A stretch of DNA of 23,295 nt from positions 1-23,295 of the forward strand of contig CANRLA010000014.1 of NCBI GenBank assembly GCA_947631315.1, given 5' to 3'. Positions 23,281 to 23,295 of the stretch are shown piece by piece. The position numbers and the translations under genes were made by a program. The stretch comes from an uncultured Clostridia bacterium. Lineage in GTDB: Bacteria > Bacillota > Clostridia > TANB77 > CAG-508. Position 1 is the first letter of the stretch, and each line of letters opens with the position of its first letter. Under the pieces are notes generated by a model that was not told where the DNA came from, did no database searches, and saw nothing but the letters and a program-made list of their open reading frames with translations.

Positions 23281-23295
23281 AAAGAAAAGACCTTA

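Larger units (their letters stand above)
8970..23295 (-). mobile_element. Prophage, late region (left end approximate, right end beyond the window)
   Basis: A continuous minus-strand operon of phage type: coiled-coil virion protein, giant polyvalent protein, fibre-like genes, holin and endolysin, with gaps of 1 to 60 bases and strong ribosome binding sites throughout. The left limit is not visible; it falls somewhere between the tRNA-Thr (8507) and the endolysin, and the XRE/87-aa pair may or may not belong to it. No integrase, terminase, portal or capsid gene is in the window. A giant virion protein without a visible tape measure or tail-tube genes suggests a podovirus-like phage, but those genes could lie further right. 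Confidence 0.8.

Overview
The window is very AT-rich DNA from a low-GC Firmicute, most likely a gut-type Clostridia-related organism. The signs are near-consensus sigma-A promoters, strong AGGAGG ribosome binding sites, a one-chain glycyl-tRNA synthetase, DapF (a peptidoglycan precursor enzyme), an MreB-type actin, and a tRNA gene with encoded CCA. Almost everything is read from the minus strand.

Chromosomal part (1 to about 8.5 kb). In transcription order, from high to low coordinates: tRNA-Thr(GGT) with its own terminator, a DUF1294 membrane protein gene broken by a +1 frameshift, glycyl-tRNA synthetase, dapF, then a 69-aa orphan gene on the plus strand converging on dapF at a shared terminator. 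Next come mreB with a TTGAAC-N17-TATAAT promoter, a TetR-family regulator also broken by a +1 frameshift, a long-chain acyl-CoA-synthetase-like enzyme and a 307-aa unknown protein with its own promoter. The TetR gene and the ligase look like a regulator/fatty-acid-activation operon.

Prophage part (about 8.5 kb to the right edge). A small XRE regulator and a divergent 87-aa helical protein share a palindromic operator. Then, on the minus strand, comes a late operon. It runs from a coiled-coil virion protein through a 2485-aa polyvalent protein, five receptor-binding/tail-fibre-like genes built from repeated modules, a membrane-anchored small protein and a holin to an M15-type endolysin. The giant protein carries a Gly-rich hydrophobic segment, an ART-like domain, a PBECR-type nuclease-like domain, an HETGH zincin and an LPD38-like region. 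No tape measure is visible, so a podovirus-like phage that ejects the giant protein with its DNA is my best guess. Integrase, terminase, portal and capsid lie outside the window.

Most striking observation: inside the giant gene, on the same strand but in the +1 frame, are two small ORFs (66 and 70 aa). They are homologous to each other, each has a textbook ribosome binding site, and each begins where an effector-like domain of the giant protein ends. Over them the giant frame encodes only an N/S/K/Q-rich linker. The block holding both is bracketed by two 38-bp near-identical direct repeats, each with a hairpin, spaced exactly 442 codons apart. This looks like an exchangeable toxin-domain/immunity-like cassette in which the small partner genes are overprinted by the fused giant frame.
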